Shown here: in pieces, positions 1 to 9,142 of the stretch
Position numbering within the stretch: the first letter of the stretch is position 1
How the letters are laid out: every line of letters starts with the position of its first letter
Source of the DNA: Candidatus Methanomethylicota archaeon
GTDB lineage: Archaea; Thermoproteota; Methanomethylicia; Culexarchaeales; Culexarchaeaceae
Direction of reading: 5' to 3'
Assembly: GCA_020833005.1 (NCBI GenBank)
Contig: JAJHRD010000002.1
Coordinates: 1 to 64,000 of the forward strand
DNA: 64,000 nucleotides
Notes under the pieces: model-generated
Database searches by the model: none
What the model saw: only the letters and a program-made list of their open reading frames with translations
What the model was told of the DNA's origin: nothing
Translations under genes and position numbers: made by a program

Positions 1-127
1 TAAGCACTTCTAAATATGCTCCAGAAATCGACCTAGCCCCCTCATAAGTCATATCAGCGAAAAGAGAGACTAGGGATAACAAGATAAACGTTATTAAAGA
101 CGCCCTACTTAAATCTCGAAAACCCAT
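1..127 (-). CDS. MFS permease, N-terminal fragment (cut by window edge)
   Basis: Reading the minus strand from the ATG at 127 gives 42 codons with no stop before the window ends. The peptide begins MGFRDLSRASLITF and runs into a hydrophobic segment followed by SLFADMTYEGARSISGAYL. That block, a first membrane helix followed by FADM-YEGARSI-G-YL, is the conserved start of a group of prokaryotic major facilitator superfamily permeases. Only the first helix and loop are present, so the substrate cannot be inferred. The call rests on recognising this N-terminal signature; the remainder lies left of the window. Confidence 0.7.
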   Translation of the reverse strand, partial: MGFRDLSRASLITFILLSLVSLFADMTYEGARSISGAYLEVL

Positions 128-343
128 TCCCGATCCCCAACCAATTTGTAATAATAAAGGTTTGCCCTCTGCTTAAATTATTTCTCTTTCCATTATTCCC
201 CTCACCCCCCCACTAATGAAAGTATTACATTAAATATGTATCACAGTGAGCTGGCAATAACAATACATAGAACTATAAAATCGAGTAGATAAGTATTAAG
301 TTGTGTTTTAATGTTAATTTATCGTGGTATTGTAATTGTGGAT

Positions 344-421
344 GGGCCCGTAGCTCAGTTTGGATAGAGCACTGGCCTCCGGAGCCAGGGGTCCCGGGTT
401 CAAATCCCGGCGGGCCCGCCA
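344..421 (+). tRNA. tRNA-Arg (anticodon CCG)
   Basis: The acceptor stem GGGCCCG (344-350) pairs with CGGGCCC (411-417), followed by discriminator G and an encoded CCA (419-421). The anticodon arm has stem CTGGC/GCCAG around the loop CTCCGGA, giving anticodon CCG, which reads the arginine codon CGG. The T arm is CCGGG-TTCAAAT-CCCGG. There is no intron. A decayed copy of its 3' portion lies at 1287-1338, beyond the vapBC pair, so this tRNA may have served as an integration site. Confidence 0.96.
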
Positions 422-577
422 TTTCCAGCTCGAGCTCCTCTCTTTGATAACAGTGGTTTGAAAGGTTTTCAACTTAATTCAACTAGTAATGCTTTTAATG
501 TCATGAAAGAAGCTATTGTAAATTATGCTACAGAAATCTTTATTAACTTATTTACTTACCTACCTACTGGAGTTAGT

Positions 578-844
578 ATGGTTAGGAAGAAGACGAGCAT
601 ATATGTAGATGAGGAGATTTGGATGGAGTTTAAGAGGTATGCAGTAGATAAAGGGATGGATGTGAGCAGCCTCATTGAGGAAATATTAAGGGAAGAGCTA
701 TTGAGCCATATTGATGATGCACTAAGCAAGATTGCAGGTTCAGAAGATTATCAGATAAACTTCGAACCCATAGAACCTAGGGGTTCTGTAAGTGCCCTAA
801 TTAGGGAGATGAGAAATGAAAGAGCGAGTGGCTTACCTCGATAG
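578..844 (+). CDS. vapB: VapB-type antitoxin (ribbon-helix-helix)
   Basis: 88-residue protein beginning MVRKKTSIYVDEEIWMEFKR. The basic beta-strand followed by two helices (about residues 4-45) resembles the CopG/ribbon-helix-helix DNA-binding fold of antitoxins, with an acidic C-terminal tail that would wrap the toxin. The frame is open upstream to an ATG at 458, but those 40 residues look non-coding, so I chose the ATG at 578. It overlaps the downstream PIN-domain gene by 29 bases, the usual antitoxin-toxin coupling. In this family the antitoxin neutralises VapC and represses its own promoter; that role is inferred here. Confidence 0.78.
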   Translation: MVRKKTSIYVDEEIWMEFKRYAVDKGMDVSSLIEEILREELLSHIDDALSKIAGSEDYQINFEPIEPRGSVSALIREMRNERASGLPR

Positions 845-1271
845 CAGCGCTATTATAAAAAGGTATATAAAGGAGGCGGGGAGCGAATTCGTTAAACAAC
901 TTTACCAAGGGGCTTATATTGGAGAAGTTAAAGTATGTTTTAGCATATGGAACGTTGGTGAAGTTCTAGGAGCTCTAGACAGGGCGATGTGTAAAGGTAG
1001 ATTGACTGAAGAGGAATATGCCACTGCTAGGAGGAGATTTCTATTAGAAACTAGAAGATTAATGAAACTCAAACTCTTACTAGTAGTTCCGCTTAAAGGG
1101 AAGTTGTTAGTTGAAGCTTGGAGAATCGTAGAGAAGCATCACATATATCAAGCAGATGCCTTACAAATAGCTACTGCAAAACAGATAGCATGCACGGAGT
1201 TCCTAACAGGGGATGTTACACTGCACAATATAGCTTTAAAAGAGGGGTTAAATAGCATATGTTTAAGTTAA
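816..1271 (+). CDS. vapC: VapC-type PIN-domain toxin
   Basis: 151-residue PIN-domain protein. The acidic metal-binding residues are visible as D9 in AYLDSSAI, E49 in NVGEV, D114 in YQADALQIATA and D133 in FLTGD, in the order and spacing of VapC ribonucleases. Known members cleave RNA, often tRNA or rRNA, using Mg2+ or Mn2+. The start lies inside the preceding antitoxin gene, so the two are translated together. The pair sits between tRNA-Arg and a decayed tRNA-Arg 3' fragment, suggesting arrival by transfer. All four acidic residues are kept, so the toxin looks intact. Confidence 0.88.
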   Translation: MKERVAYLDSSAIIKRYIKEAGSEFVKQLYQGAYIGEVKVCFSIWNVGEVLGALDRAMCKGRLTEEEYATARRRFLLETRRLMKLKLLLVVPLKGKLLVEAWRIVEKHHIYQADALQIATAKQIACTEFLTGDVTLHNIALKEGLNSICLS

Positions 1272-1286
1272 AAATGTGTATGGGAT

Positions 1287-1338
1287 AATGGCCTCTGAAG
1301 TCAGGGTCCCGACTTTAAATCTGGCAAACCTCGATGCC
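1287..1338 (+). pseudogene. Decayed 3' part of tRNA-Arg (possible att remnant)
   Basis: The stretch aatggcctctgaagtcaggg and what follows aligns with bases 371-420 of the tRNA-Arg gene: anticodon arm, variable region, T arm (TCCCGACTTTAAATC against TCCCGGGTTCAAATC) and a degraded acceptor strand. Most differences are C-to-T or G-to-A, with a single-base gap near the variable loop. No match to the 5' third of the tRNA is apparent. A 3' tRNA fragment downstream of an intact tRNA is what integration of an element into a tRNA gene leaves behind. A decayed tandem tRNA copy is the alternative. Confidence 0.65.
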
Positions 1339-1397
1339 TTTTGGTTTTAAACCTTTATACTGATGAATGTAAAAGAAAGCTGGAAACTAAATAAAAT

Positions 1398-2243
1398 CTA
1401 TCCCTTTTGAGAGATCTTTATGATGTTTTCAGCGTTTTTATGTAGCATTCTTTCCCTTTCCTCTTCATTGAGTGGAAGTCTTTTAATTAAATTTATCTGC
1501 ATTTTCGCACCAAGCTCTTCCGGGGTGCAGCCTAAGATTGTGTCGCTTCCGAAGAGGAACTTCTCTGCACCTAGCAATTTAATGTATTCTGCCAATCTTT
1601 CCATACCTATTTCACGTGAGATCGTTATTATGCTGTAGGATACATCTAAGTATACGTTCTTATGGGTTGCTATTCCTAGGAATTCTTTGAAGTAGAGTAA
1701 GCCTCCCATATGTGCGTATATCAATTTTACTTCGGGGGCGACGTAGGGTAGGAGTGCATAATCCTCTAGCGTATTAATCCATGGGGTGTAAGGAGACTTA
1801 AAGTAGAGTGTGGATTCATCAATCCATAATGCATGTATAACAACTGGAATACTTAATTCACCAGCTACATGCAATACTTTCCAGACATGCGGATTCCTTA
1901 AGCAGAAGCCTTGGAGGCTTGGATGCAACTTCAACCCTTTCAAGTCCAAGTCTAAAATAGCCCTCTTAAGCTCTTTCACTGCTTTATCATAGGGGTTGGG
2001 AACCGTGGAGGCAAAGCCGATTAATATTTTTGGATCAACCTCCACTATCTTGTAAATGTAATCATTGGAGATGTATGGAGCTATTGGCAAAACGACGACT
2101 CTTGAAATACCATTCCCATTTGCCCATTCAAGTAATTTCTCCCCAACGATCCTAGGGTTTACCCCTTTATCTTCGGCATCAAGGGGTGGGTGAACATGAA
2201 CATCTATAATTTGAGACACATATACCACTAGTAAAAGTATCAC
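1398..2243 (-). CDS. Amidohydrolase-2 family metal-dependent hydrolase
   Basis: 281 residues. The metal-dependent hydrolase TIM-barrel pattern is clear: H16 and H18 in DVHVHPP, K105/H107 in LKLHPS, H137 in VVIHA, H178 in YAHMGG and D234 in LFGSDT. This matches the amidohydrolase-2 family (decarboxylases and hydrolases related to ACMSD and resorcylate decarboxylase), where these residues bind the catalytic metal. The substrate cannot be read from sequence. The first six residues are hydrophobic, and the true start may be the codon nearer the HVH motif. It stands alone, convergent with the vapBC side. Confidence 0.8.
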   Translation of the reverse strand: MILLLVVYVSQIIDVHVHPPLDAEDKGVNPRIVGEKLLEWANGNGISRVVVLPIAPYISNDYIYKIVEVDPKILIGFASTVPNPYDKAVKELKRAILDLDLKGLKLHPSLQGFCLRNPHVWKVLHVAGELSIPVVIHALWIDESTLYFKSPYTPWINTLEDYALLPYVAPEVKLIYAHMGGLLYFKEFLGIATHKNVYLDVSYSIITISREIGMERLAEYIKLLGAEKFLFGSDTILGCTPEELGAKMQINLIKRLPLNEEERERMLHKNAENIIKISQKG

Positions 2244-2337
2244 TTTAAATTCTTAATTGAATTACCTTCAAAGGCAACTTGAGTAATATTGCAACCTAAG
2301 TAATGCTACAATGTCATCTATGATGCATAGCATACAT

Positions 2338-2742
2338 TTAGCGCTTATACTTCATAAGTTTTCCACGAAAAATATGTAGTATTACTGAAACAGCTATTGC
2401 CACTATCACAATCAATTCTAGGAAAATGCTTCCAGTAACAATGTAACCATACATGAGAATTGCAAGGGAGCCAATTATGGAGAGTAGATTCAATATTGTT
2501 TTCAGTTTAGGCTTATCCATGGCAATTATAGATGACATTATAAGCATGGTTGTGGTGAAGCATAAAGCTGAGCCGAGGGTTAATGTAATGGTATCGCTGG
2601 AAGAGAAGCCTTCAAAAACCATGAATAATCCAAGTACAATCCAAAAGAGGTAGGTGAAGCTGATAGAATCCTCCATCCACGACACAAACAATATAAGAGT
2701 GCCACAGAATTTAAGTATTAAGTGTGTAGCTAAATTGCCCAA
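2338..2742 (-). CDS. Small polytopic membrane protein, unknown function
   Basis: 134 residues with about four hydrophobic segments (roughly residues 8-22, 28-46, 54-73 and 84-125) and a basic C-terminal tail (RGKLMKYKR), consistent with a positive-inside membrane protein. I recognise no family. It is transcribed away from the YdjM-like membrane gene that starts 22 bases beyond its start codon, so the two share a short divergent promoter region. Codon use looks like that of its neighbours. Confidence 0.6.
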   Translation of the reverse strand: MGNLATHLILKFCGTLILFVSWMEDSISFTYLFWIVLGLFMVFEGFSSSDTITLTLGSALCFTTTMLIMSSIIAMDKPKLKTILNLLSIIGSLAILMYGYIVTGSIFLELIVIVAIAVSVILHIFRGKLMKYKR

Positions 2743-2764
2743 AATTGTTTAGGCTCAATTCTAT

Positions 2765-3430
2765 ATGGTGGCTGAGTTGGGGGATTTGATACTTGCTGAG
2801 AATATTGTGAAGTTGGAAAAGTTAATTGAAGAATTAAAGGAGCATACAAACCTTTTAAAATGGTGTTTTAAAAGATTAATTATACCATTGATGGGATTTA
2901 TGATTATATTAAGCTTAATATGGAATGTGGATGTCATGGGGTTGATGCTATTCTCAACCATAACCTTCTTTTATGGTGGATTTCTACCAGACATAGATAT
3001 ACTTGTGAGGAAAACGGAGAATCAATATGAAGAATCATTATGGTATGAAAAATACATGTATCTTTCCCTAGCTCCAATAATATTGTATTACAGTTTGATC
3101 GGTAGAGCTAAACCAATATATTCGGTTAAGAGTAAATGCTTCCATAACGTTGAATCAGCATTGATTTATAGTTTATTAATCTTTGTGATTTCATGTATTT
3201 TCTGGCATGAATTTTGGATGAGGATCATTCCATCCGCAACTGGCTTCATGGGATACTTGACACATTTAATTGTAGATGGATTTATAGGTATAGCTAATGA
3301 AAAGCGTGAAAGGATGTATTATTGGTTTAGTTTGAAAAGTGGCGCCATAATTTTCGATGATGATTTAGTAATGGAATTCTATAGTTTCCCCATGGGATTC
3401 GAGAAGCCTATAATTCTCCAGCTTATGTAG
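2765..3430 (+). CDS. YdjM-like membrane-bound metal-dependent hydrolase
   Basis: 221 residues with several membrane segments after an N-terminal amphipathic stretch. It carries the polar motifs of the YdjM/DUF457 family embedded in membrane helices: D76 and D78 in GGFLPDIDILVRK, H127 in CFHNVESA, and H166 and D171 in GYLTHLIVDG. In that family these residues are thought to bind a metal. The substrate is unknown. The last 66 bases overlap the 3' end of the convergent valS gene, so the two mRNAs would be complementary at their ends. Confidence 0.68.
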   Translation: MVAELGDLILAENIVKLEKLIEELKEHTNLLKWCFKRLIIPLMGFMIILSLIWNVDVMGLMLFSTITFFYGGFLPDIDILVRKTENQYEESLWYEKYMYLSLAPIILYYSLIGRAKPIYSVKSKCFHNVESALIYSLLIFVISCIFWHEFWMRIIPSATGFMGYLTHLIVDGFIGIANEKRERMYYWFSLKSGAIIFDDDLVMEFYSFPMGFEKPIILQLM

Positions 3431-5797
3431 ATCCCTAAGCTCATCAATTATGTCAGCATAATCCTTGGAAAACTTTACTTCAACTTTTAGTGGGCTACTT
3501 AAGCTTAACCCTAAACTCTTCTTCAAATTCCATATCTTGCTATTAGCGTTCATAAGCAATTCCAGAGGTTTAGATGGATAATTCCAATCACTCCTAGGAT
3601 CTATAATTCTCTCGACATGTATGCTTCTCTTGGAGTAAAGCCTCCTCCATATGGAATCAGTTATTATTGGCATTATTGGTGCCAACAATTTTAGAATGTT
3701 GCTTAAAACTTCATGTAGAACGTACCATGAAGCTCTCTGCTGCTCAGCTGGGTATTTTCCATTGAAGTTGTAAGCTCTGGACTTCACAGCCTCAATATAG
3801 TGTGATGCGAAAATGTTCCATGTGAAATTGTAAACTTCATTTGCAGGTGTATAGACGTCCATGGAATTATATGCCGATATACATTTATCTAAAAGCATGT
3901 TTAAACTTGAGAGCATAGCCTTATCCAATGGTCTAAGTTCAATTTCACTTGAATTTGGGCGGGGGAATGATGATATGAATCTAGATATATTCCAAAGTTT
4001 AGTAACAAATAATGATCCAGTTTTAATTAGTTGCTCTGAAAACCTATAGTCGCTTCCAAGTTTGGAGGCTGAAGCAGCCCAAAACCTAAAGGCATCCACA
4101 CCATACTTCTTAATGTATGGCTCTGGATCTATAACGTTACCCTTAGATTTATGCATAGCCTCCCCCTTCTCATCTAAACCCATACCACTAATCCTAACAT
4201 ACTTGAATGCAGGTTTACCCATCAATTGATATATTCTTAGAACTGAGTAGTATAGCCAAGTCCTAATGATATCATAACCTTGAGGCCTAACAGCATTTGG
4301 GAATAGCTTATTGAATAGCTTATCATCACCATACCTTGAAACATATAAGACGCTTATGGAAGAATCAAACCATGTGTCAAGCACCTTCAATTCCCCCTTA
4401 AGCCTACCCCTAGGAGCATTACATTTCGGGCATTGCTGAAATGGGGGCTCATCGATCCAAGGCCTATAATACCCTCCAGGCTCTGGCAATAGGATTTCAC
4501 CACAATTGAGACATCTCCAAATAGGGACTTCAGTGGCATAATATCTATCCTTACTTATAGGCCAATCGGTGGATATGGATTCAATCCAATCCAAGAGCCT
4601 CCTCCTATGCTCCTCAGGGTAGAATGTCATGAGTTGAGATATTCTCTTCAAATCCTCCTTGAAATCCAATTGTTTGAGGAAGTATTCCTTGGAATTTATG
4701 AATTCAATTGGGGTTTTACATCTCCAACAAACTGGACGTTCATGAATGATATCCTCAACCTTAACTATCAACCCTCTGGAGTGAAGCTCCTCCACAATTT
4801 TCATTCTAGCTTCAGCGACACTCAACCCCTTAAGGAAGCCTGAAAGCTCATTCATCCTTCCATCCTTGTCAATTATAATCCTAGGCTCTAAACCCATATC
4901 CCTAAAAATCTTGACATCTACACTATCGCCATAGCTACATATCATGGCAAGCCCAGTTCCAAAATCCGGTTTAGCCTCCCCCCTCTCAACTATTGGGACT
5001 ATTTGACCATAGATTGGGACCACTGCATGGAGACCACGCAACCTCTTATACCTATCATCAAGTGGATTGTATATGACTATGGAGCATGCAGCTAAAAGTT
5101 CAGGTCTAGTTGTGGCTATAATTATATCTTCACCGGTTTCATGAACTTTAAATTTAATGTAGTATAGTTTGGCTACATCAGACTTATACTCAAGCTCAGC
5201 ATCTGCAAGTGTTGTCCTACAACGTGGACACCAATTTACAGGCCTCTCATCCTCATATATGAGTCCACGCTTAAACAATTCAATGAATGTTGCTTGAGTT
5301 ATACGCCTATAATCTGGACTATCAGTTCCATGAGGCCAATACTCAAAGCTACATCCACCCCTAATTAACCCATCAACCAAAATCTTCTCCACGGAATCAA
5401 GCTCAGCCTTACATAATTTCAAGAATTCCAATCTACCGTTAGGTGTTGAGGCAAATTCATGTATGTTTAAATTGAATTTACGCTCCACTTGAACCTCCAC
5501 TGGAAGACCATTCCTATCAGCGTAGAAGGGGAGTAGAACGTTATACCCTCTCATCCTAAAGTATCTTGCCACCATATCTATCTGCATGTAATGAGCCAAG
5601 TTTCCAACATTCCATGGACCTGAAGCATATGGTGGTGGCGTATCGAATACTATTACAGGCCTATCATCACTTGGATCATAATTGAACTTGTATACCCCCT
5701 CAGACCACCAAGACTCTATAATCTTAGATTCCTCAGCCCTATCCCAACGCTTCTCAGCTATAATGGGTTTAAACTCTTCACCAATAAGACTCACCAA
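3365..5797 (-). CDS. valS: Valyl-tRNA synthetase
   Basis: 810-residue class Ia synthetase that charges tRNA-Val in the cytosol. The catalytic domain opens with DTPPPYASGPWNVGNLAHY (the HIGH-like element). It continues with the editing (CP1) region containing IIATTRPELLAACS, zinc-binding CPRC and CWRCK knuckles, then DTWFDSSIS and RPQGYDIIRTWLYY, and the KMSKS-like loop MHKSKGNV. An anticodon-binding helical domain follows. WFDSSIS and the domain order match the compact archaeal ValRS group rather than LeuRS or IleRS. It lies just upstream of nothing essential on its own strand; argS is 47 bases upstream and may be co-transcribed. Confidence 0.93.
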   Translation of the reverse strand: MVSLIGEEFKPIIAEKRWDRAEESKIIESWWSEGVYKFNYDPSDDRPVIVFDTPPPYASGPWNVGNLAHYMQIDMVARYFRMRGYNVLLPFYADRNGLPVEVQVERKFNLNIHEFASTPNGRLEFLKLCKAELDSVEKILVDGLIRGGCSFEYWPHGTDSPDYRRITQATFIELFKRGLIYEDERPVNWCPRCRTTLADAELEYKSDVAKLYYIKFKVHETGEDIIIATTRPELLAACSIVIYNPLDDRYKRLRGLHAVVPIYGQIVPIVERGEAKPDFGTGLAMICSYGDSVDVKIFRDMGLEPRIIIDKDGRMNELSGFLKGLSVAEARMKIVEELHSRGLIVKVEDIIHERPVCWRCKTPIEFINSKEYFLKQLDFKEDLKRISQLMTFYPEEHRRRLLDWIESISTDWPISKDRYYATEVPIWRCLNCGEILLPEPGGYYRPWIDEPPFQQCPKCNAPRGRLKGELKVLDTWFDSSISVLYVSRYGDDKLFNKLFPNAVRPQGYDIIRTWLYYSVLRIYQLMGKPAFKYVRISGMGLDEKGEAMHKSKGNVIDPEPYIKKYGVDAFRFWAASASKLGSDYRFSEQLIKTGSLFVTKLWNISRFISSFPRPNSSEIELRPLDKAMLSSLNMLLDKCISAYNSMDVYTPANEVYNFTWNIFASHYIEAVKSRAYNFNGKYPAEQQRASWYVLHEVLSNILKLLAPIMPIITDSIWRRLYSKRSIHVERIIDPRSDWNYPSKPLELLMNANSKIWNLKKSLGLSLSSPLKVEVKFSKDYADIIDELRDLHKLENYRLLESHGETIEFHY

Positions 5798-5844
5798 TCA
5801 GCAGTAAACTATAGTTTTGGAATGTGAAATAAACTTTTCGCAAT

Positions 5845-7788
5845 CTACATCCTCTTAGGAGCCTCTATACCCAGAATCCCTAAACCATTTCTAAGAACCC
5901 TCATAACCGATTTAACGAGCATAACCCTAGCATTCCTCAACCCCTCATCACTACACTTTAAAACTGGAAGATTATCATAGAATAAATTGAAGTCCATGGC
6001 TAAATCGTTTAAATATGCGCAGAGGGATTCGAAACTCAATTTTGAAACTGCATCTGAAACAACTTCAGGGAAAATGGCTAAATCCAGAATCAATTTACGC
6101 TCCAAAGGATCCACAAGCTTACCAGCATCGTAATTGCTGTAATCCCAATCCACCTTAACCATAATATTATATGCCCTTGCATGGGCATACTGTATGAATG
6201 GACCACTATTCTGATTGAAATCCAAAACCCTACTCCAATCAAAAACTATCCTCTTACTTGGCGATACTGAGAGCATGGCATAACGTATAGCACCAACAGC
6301 CACAATCCTAGCTATATTCTCAACTTCAGACATATCCAAACCGGGATTCCTCTTCAAAACCTCAACTTTACATCTCTCAACAGCTTCATTGAGCAATCCA
6401 TCAAGATCCACATATCTACCACGCCTACTGGACATTTTAAATCCAGGTAGATGAACCAACTCATAGGAGTAGTGCAATAGGTTTAGAGCGTAATCCATTA
6501 AACCCATACATGCCAATGCAACCCTCAATTGAAGTTGAGCTAGAGACTGCTCATTCCCAATAACATGTATAACCATATCAGCATCCCTAAACTGCCTTAT
6601 CGTGTAAGCTATATCCCTAGTGGTGTATAGGGTTCTACCATCAGACCTAGTTAAAACGAGTTCTGGAAGCTCATGATGCTCATCAACTTTAAAAAGCTTC
6701 TTCAAACCCAAACTTCTACATGCAGATTCCACATCAAATATCCATACACCATCAAACTTCAAGTATCCAGTACCCTTAAGCTTCTCCAAAACCCTACCCA
6801 CATCCCCACTCCAAACCACATCACTCTCCCAATCCCAGAATTCATGATGAACATTTATCTTTGAAAGAGTCTCCTTAAACCCCTCAATAACCATATTGCA
6901 AAGATCGCGTATAACCTTCTTAGCATAATCAGCTCCACGCTCATAATCCAAATCAAGCTTATTTATTGAAGATAATGGGTCAGCATCAGAATTAACGTAA
7001 TCCAGCAATGCATCAAAGAGTTCAGGATTTCTACCCCTCAACTCATCGGCAATTGAAACCCACTCAGAAAGCTCAGCATTCAACTTTGAAATCTCATCTA
7101 GATTTGGATTCTGGGATGATTTCAAAACTGCCAATCTATCCTTCAACCTCCTAATCTCAACTAAGCAATTAGTTATGGCATAAACTAAACCTATGAAGTG
7201 ATCTGGCTTCAAATTCACTTTAACCCTATCCCTAATACCCATAAACCCATATGCCGCTATTGAAACTTGAAGACCAACATCATCTATGTAGAAGTGAGTC
7301 CTAACCTTATGACCAACACCCCTCAAAAGCCTAGCCAAACTATCCCCCAAAATAGCATTCCTACCAGCACCTATATGGAGTGGATGTATGGGATTGGCAC
7401 TGGTATGCTCCACAACAATCCTAAGAGGCTTATCCACAGGTATGAAGCCATAATTGTAATCTAAAACTTCAATGGATTCAAAAGTTAATGATGCAAGCTT
7501 CTGATAATTAACCCTAAAATTCACATATCCACCAGAAGGTTCAACACCACCTATAAGACTATAATTGGATAGATCAATCCCCCTAGATATCTTTAAAGCA
7601 AGATCCGTAGGGCTTACGCCCAATGATTTAGCCAATGGAAAAGTGGGGAAAGCCATTTCAGCTGAAATCCCACTGGGAGGTCTCTCCAGAAATATATTTG
7701 AAACACTAACACCAATCCCACTCAAAACCTTTGAAATTGCATCAGCACATTCAAACCTAAACTTCCCAAACGGATTGTATTCAACCAT
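5845..7788 (-). CDS. argS: Arginyl-tRNA synthetase
   Basis: About 647 residues, class I enzyme charging tRNA-Arg. The signature HTSANPIHPLHIGAGRNA contains the HIGH motif; YIDDVG, KMSSRRGRYVDL (KMSKS equivalent) and a C-terminal helical anticodon-binding domain with QYAHARAYNI complete the family pattern. I chose the ATG at 7788 because the protein then begins MVEYNPFGKFRFECADAI, the usual Arg-specific N-terminal domain. The frame remains open to 7863, but that extension overlaps the upstream MFS gene and is hydrophobic. It is followed closely by valS on the same strand. Confidence 0.95.
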   Translation of the reverse strand: MVEYNPFGKFRFECADAISKVLSGIGVSVSNIFLERPPSGISAEMAFPTFPLAKSLGVSPTDLALKISRGIDLSNYSLIGGVEPSGGYVNFRVNYQKLASLTFESIEVLDYNYGFIPVDKPLRIVVEHTSANPIHPLHIGAGRNAILGDSLARLLRGVGHKVRTHFYIDDVGLQVSIAAYGFMGIRDRVKVNLKPDHFIGLVYAITNCLVEIRRLKDRLAVLKSSQNPNLDEISKLNAELSEWVSIADELRGRNPELFDALLDYVNSDADPLSSINKLDLDYERGADYAKKVIRDLCNMVIEGFKETLSKINVHHEFWDWESDVVWSGDVGRVLEKLKGTGYLKFDGVWIFDVESACRSLGLKKLFKVDEHHELPELVLTRSDGRTLYTTRDIAYTIRQFRDADMVIHVIGNEQSLAQLQLRVALACMGLMDYALNLLHYSYELVHLPGFKMSSRRGRYVDLDGLLNEAVERCKVEVLKRNPGLDMSEVENIARIVAVGAIRYAMLSVSPSKRIVFDWSRVLDFNQNSGPFIQYAHARAYNIMVKVDWDYSNYDAGKLVDPLERKLILDLAIFPEVVSDAVSKLSFESLCAYLNDLAMDFNLFYDNLPVLKCSDEGLRNARVMLVKSVMRVLRNGLGILGIEAPKRM

Positions 7789-7852
7789 AAATCCCAAAAG
7801 GAGATTGTGGGAGGAGACATATAAAATTAGAGTTACATCTAAAACCAGAATG

Positions 7853-9094
7853 CTACCTCTCAACGGGAGGTTTTGGAGGTTTTAGGAGGAGGGAGGCAAA
7901 ACCAGCGGCAATGGATGAGAATGAGAGGAATAATAATATCTGATCATAAGAGCCGAAGACCATGTACAAGTATCCAGTCAACCAACCCGATATCAATCCA
8001 GCCCAAGCCTTAGCAGTGTAAGTTAAACCATAATTTGCAGTGGCATACCTAGAACCATAATAATCGCCTATAATTGATGGATAGAAGGCGAAGGGTGAAC
8101 CTCCAAACAAAGCCACAACAAAACTTAAACATACAAATAAGAATGGATTAAAGCCTAAGAAGACTAAAGCCATAGTTGAAACGCCCAATAATAGGTAGAA
8201 GATGAACATACACTTAACCCTACCAATCCTATCAGAAATGAAACCAGCAAGAATCCTACTTAAACCATTACCCACGGGGAATAATGTTAAAGCCAAATTC
8301 AGATAGTAACCTGAAATACCGAAAAACTTTGCCAAAAACTTCAATTGAGCTGCAAATATCAAAACTATAGCCACTGTAAAAGTGAAGGATACATATATGA
8401 GATACCACTGCCAAGTTGAAACCATACCCTTCATATTGAAATCAAAACTGGAAGAGGAACGTGAACGTTCAACCCTCCCCTCAGGATAAACATAAAATAG
8501 CGATGCAATAAGAGTAACCAATAACATACTTAACCCTAGAATTTTCAGTGCAAAACTTAAACCATAAATTGATAAAAGCCATTGAATAATCAAATTGAAT
8601 AATGCAGCTCCAGAACCAAACCCGAAAACCACAATTCCAGTGGCAAAACCACGCTTCTCAGGAAACCACTTAACAGCCAAAGCAGTTGAAACACCATAAA
8701 GTATTCCAACACCAAAACCTCCAAAACCATAAGCCAAATACAATAGCATTGGACTCCCAACCATAGATGAAAATATTAAACCAAAACCGCAAACAACTGA
8801 AGCAAACATTGAAACCTTCCTAGCACCATAATTATCAGCTAGGAAACCAGACAACGGTTGAATGAAAGTTGCAGTATAAGTGAATATTGTGAAAGCCAAA
8901 CCCACAGTGGCAGCATCCCAACCGAAAACCATTGAAAAAGCATCTGCAAATAGAGACCAAGAATACTGATAAACACTAATAAACATCATAACAACAACTG
9001 CGAAGAGCAATATCAAAACCCTACGCTCCAAACCAAACACCCAAACTAAAACCATTAAACTTAAATCCAAATATAAAAGAGTAGCGAAACCCAA
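7853..9094 (-). CDS. MFS transporter, oxalate/formate antiporter-like (OFA)
   Basis: 413 residues with about twelve membrane segments. The N half contains YQYSWSLFADAF and the loop FLADNYGARKV (MFS motif A, G-x-L-a-D-x-x-G-x-R/K). The C half repeats it as GFISDRIGRVKC, and AVKWFPEKRGFATG between helices is typical of the OFA group of organic-anion exchangers. The substrate is not certain; monocarboxylates or dicarboxylates are usual. An internal start at 9055 would remove a hydrophobic leader that looks dispensable. It lies between glmS and argS on the same strand with short gaps. Confidence 0.85.
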   Translation of the reverse strand: MGFATLLYLDLSLMVLVWVFGLERRVLILLFAVVVMMFISVYQYSWSLFADAFSMVFGWDAATVGLAFTIFTYTATFIQPLSGFLADNYGARKVSMFASVVCGFGLIFSSMVGSPMLLYLAYGFGGFGVGILYGVSTALAVKWFPEKRGFATGIVVFGFGSGAALFNLIIQWLLSIYGLSFALKILGLSMLLVTLIASLFYVYPEGRVERSRSSSSFDFNMKGMVSTWQWYLIYVSFTFTVAIVLIFAAQLKFLAKFFGISGYYLNLALTLFPVGNGLSRILAGFISDRIGRVKCMFIFYLLLGVSTMALVFLGFNPFLFVCLSFVVALFGGSPFAFYPSIIGDYYGSRYATANYGLTYTAKAWAGLISGWLTGYLYMVFGSYDQILLFLSFSSIAAGFASLLLKPPKPPVER

Positions 9095-9142
9095 GTGTAT
9101 AATACAATTGAAGATTGAAAAATGTTGAATATGCAGGATTGG

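Noticed and set aside
458-577. N-terminal extension of the antitoxin frame
   Set aside because: The 40 extra residues have no family likeness and begin right after the tRNA; the ATG at 578 gives a normal ribbon-helix-helix start.
2281-2335. ATGCTA...TAGCAT inverted repeat between two minus-strand genes
   Set aside because: Arms are six bases around a long unpaired middle; not enough to call a regulatory site or RNA gene.
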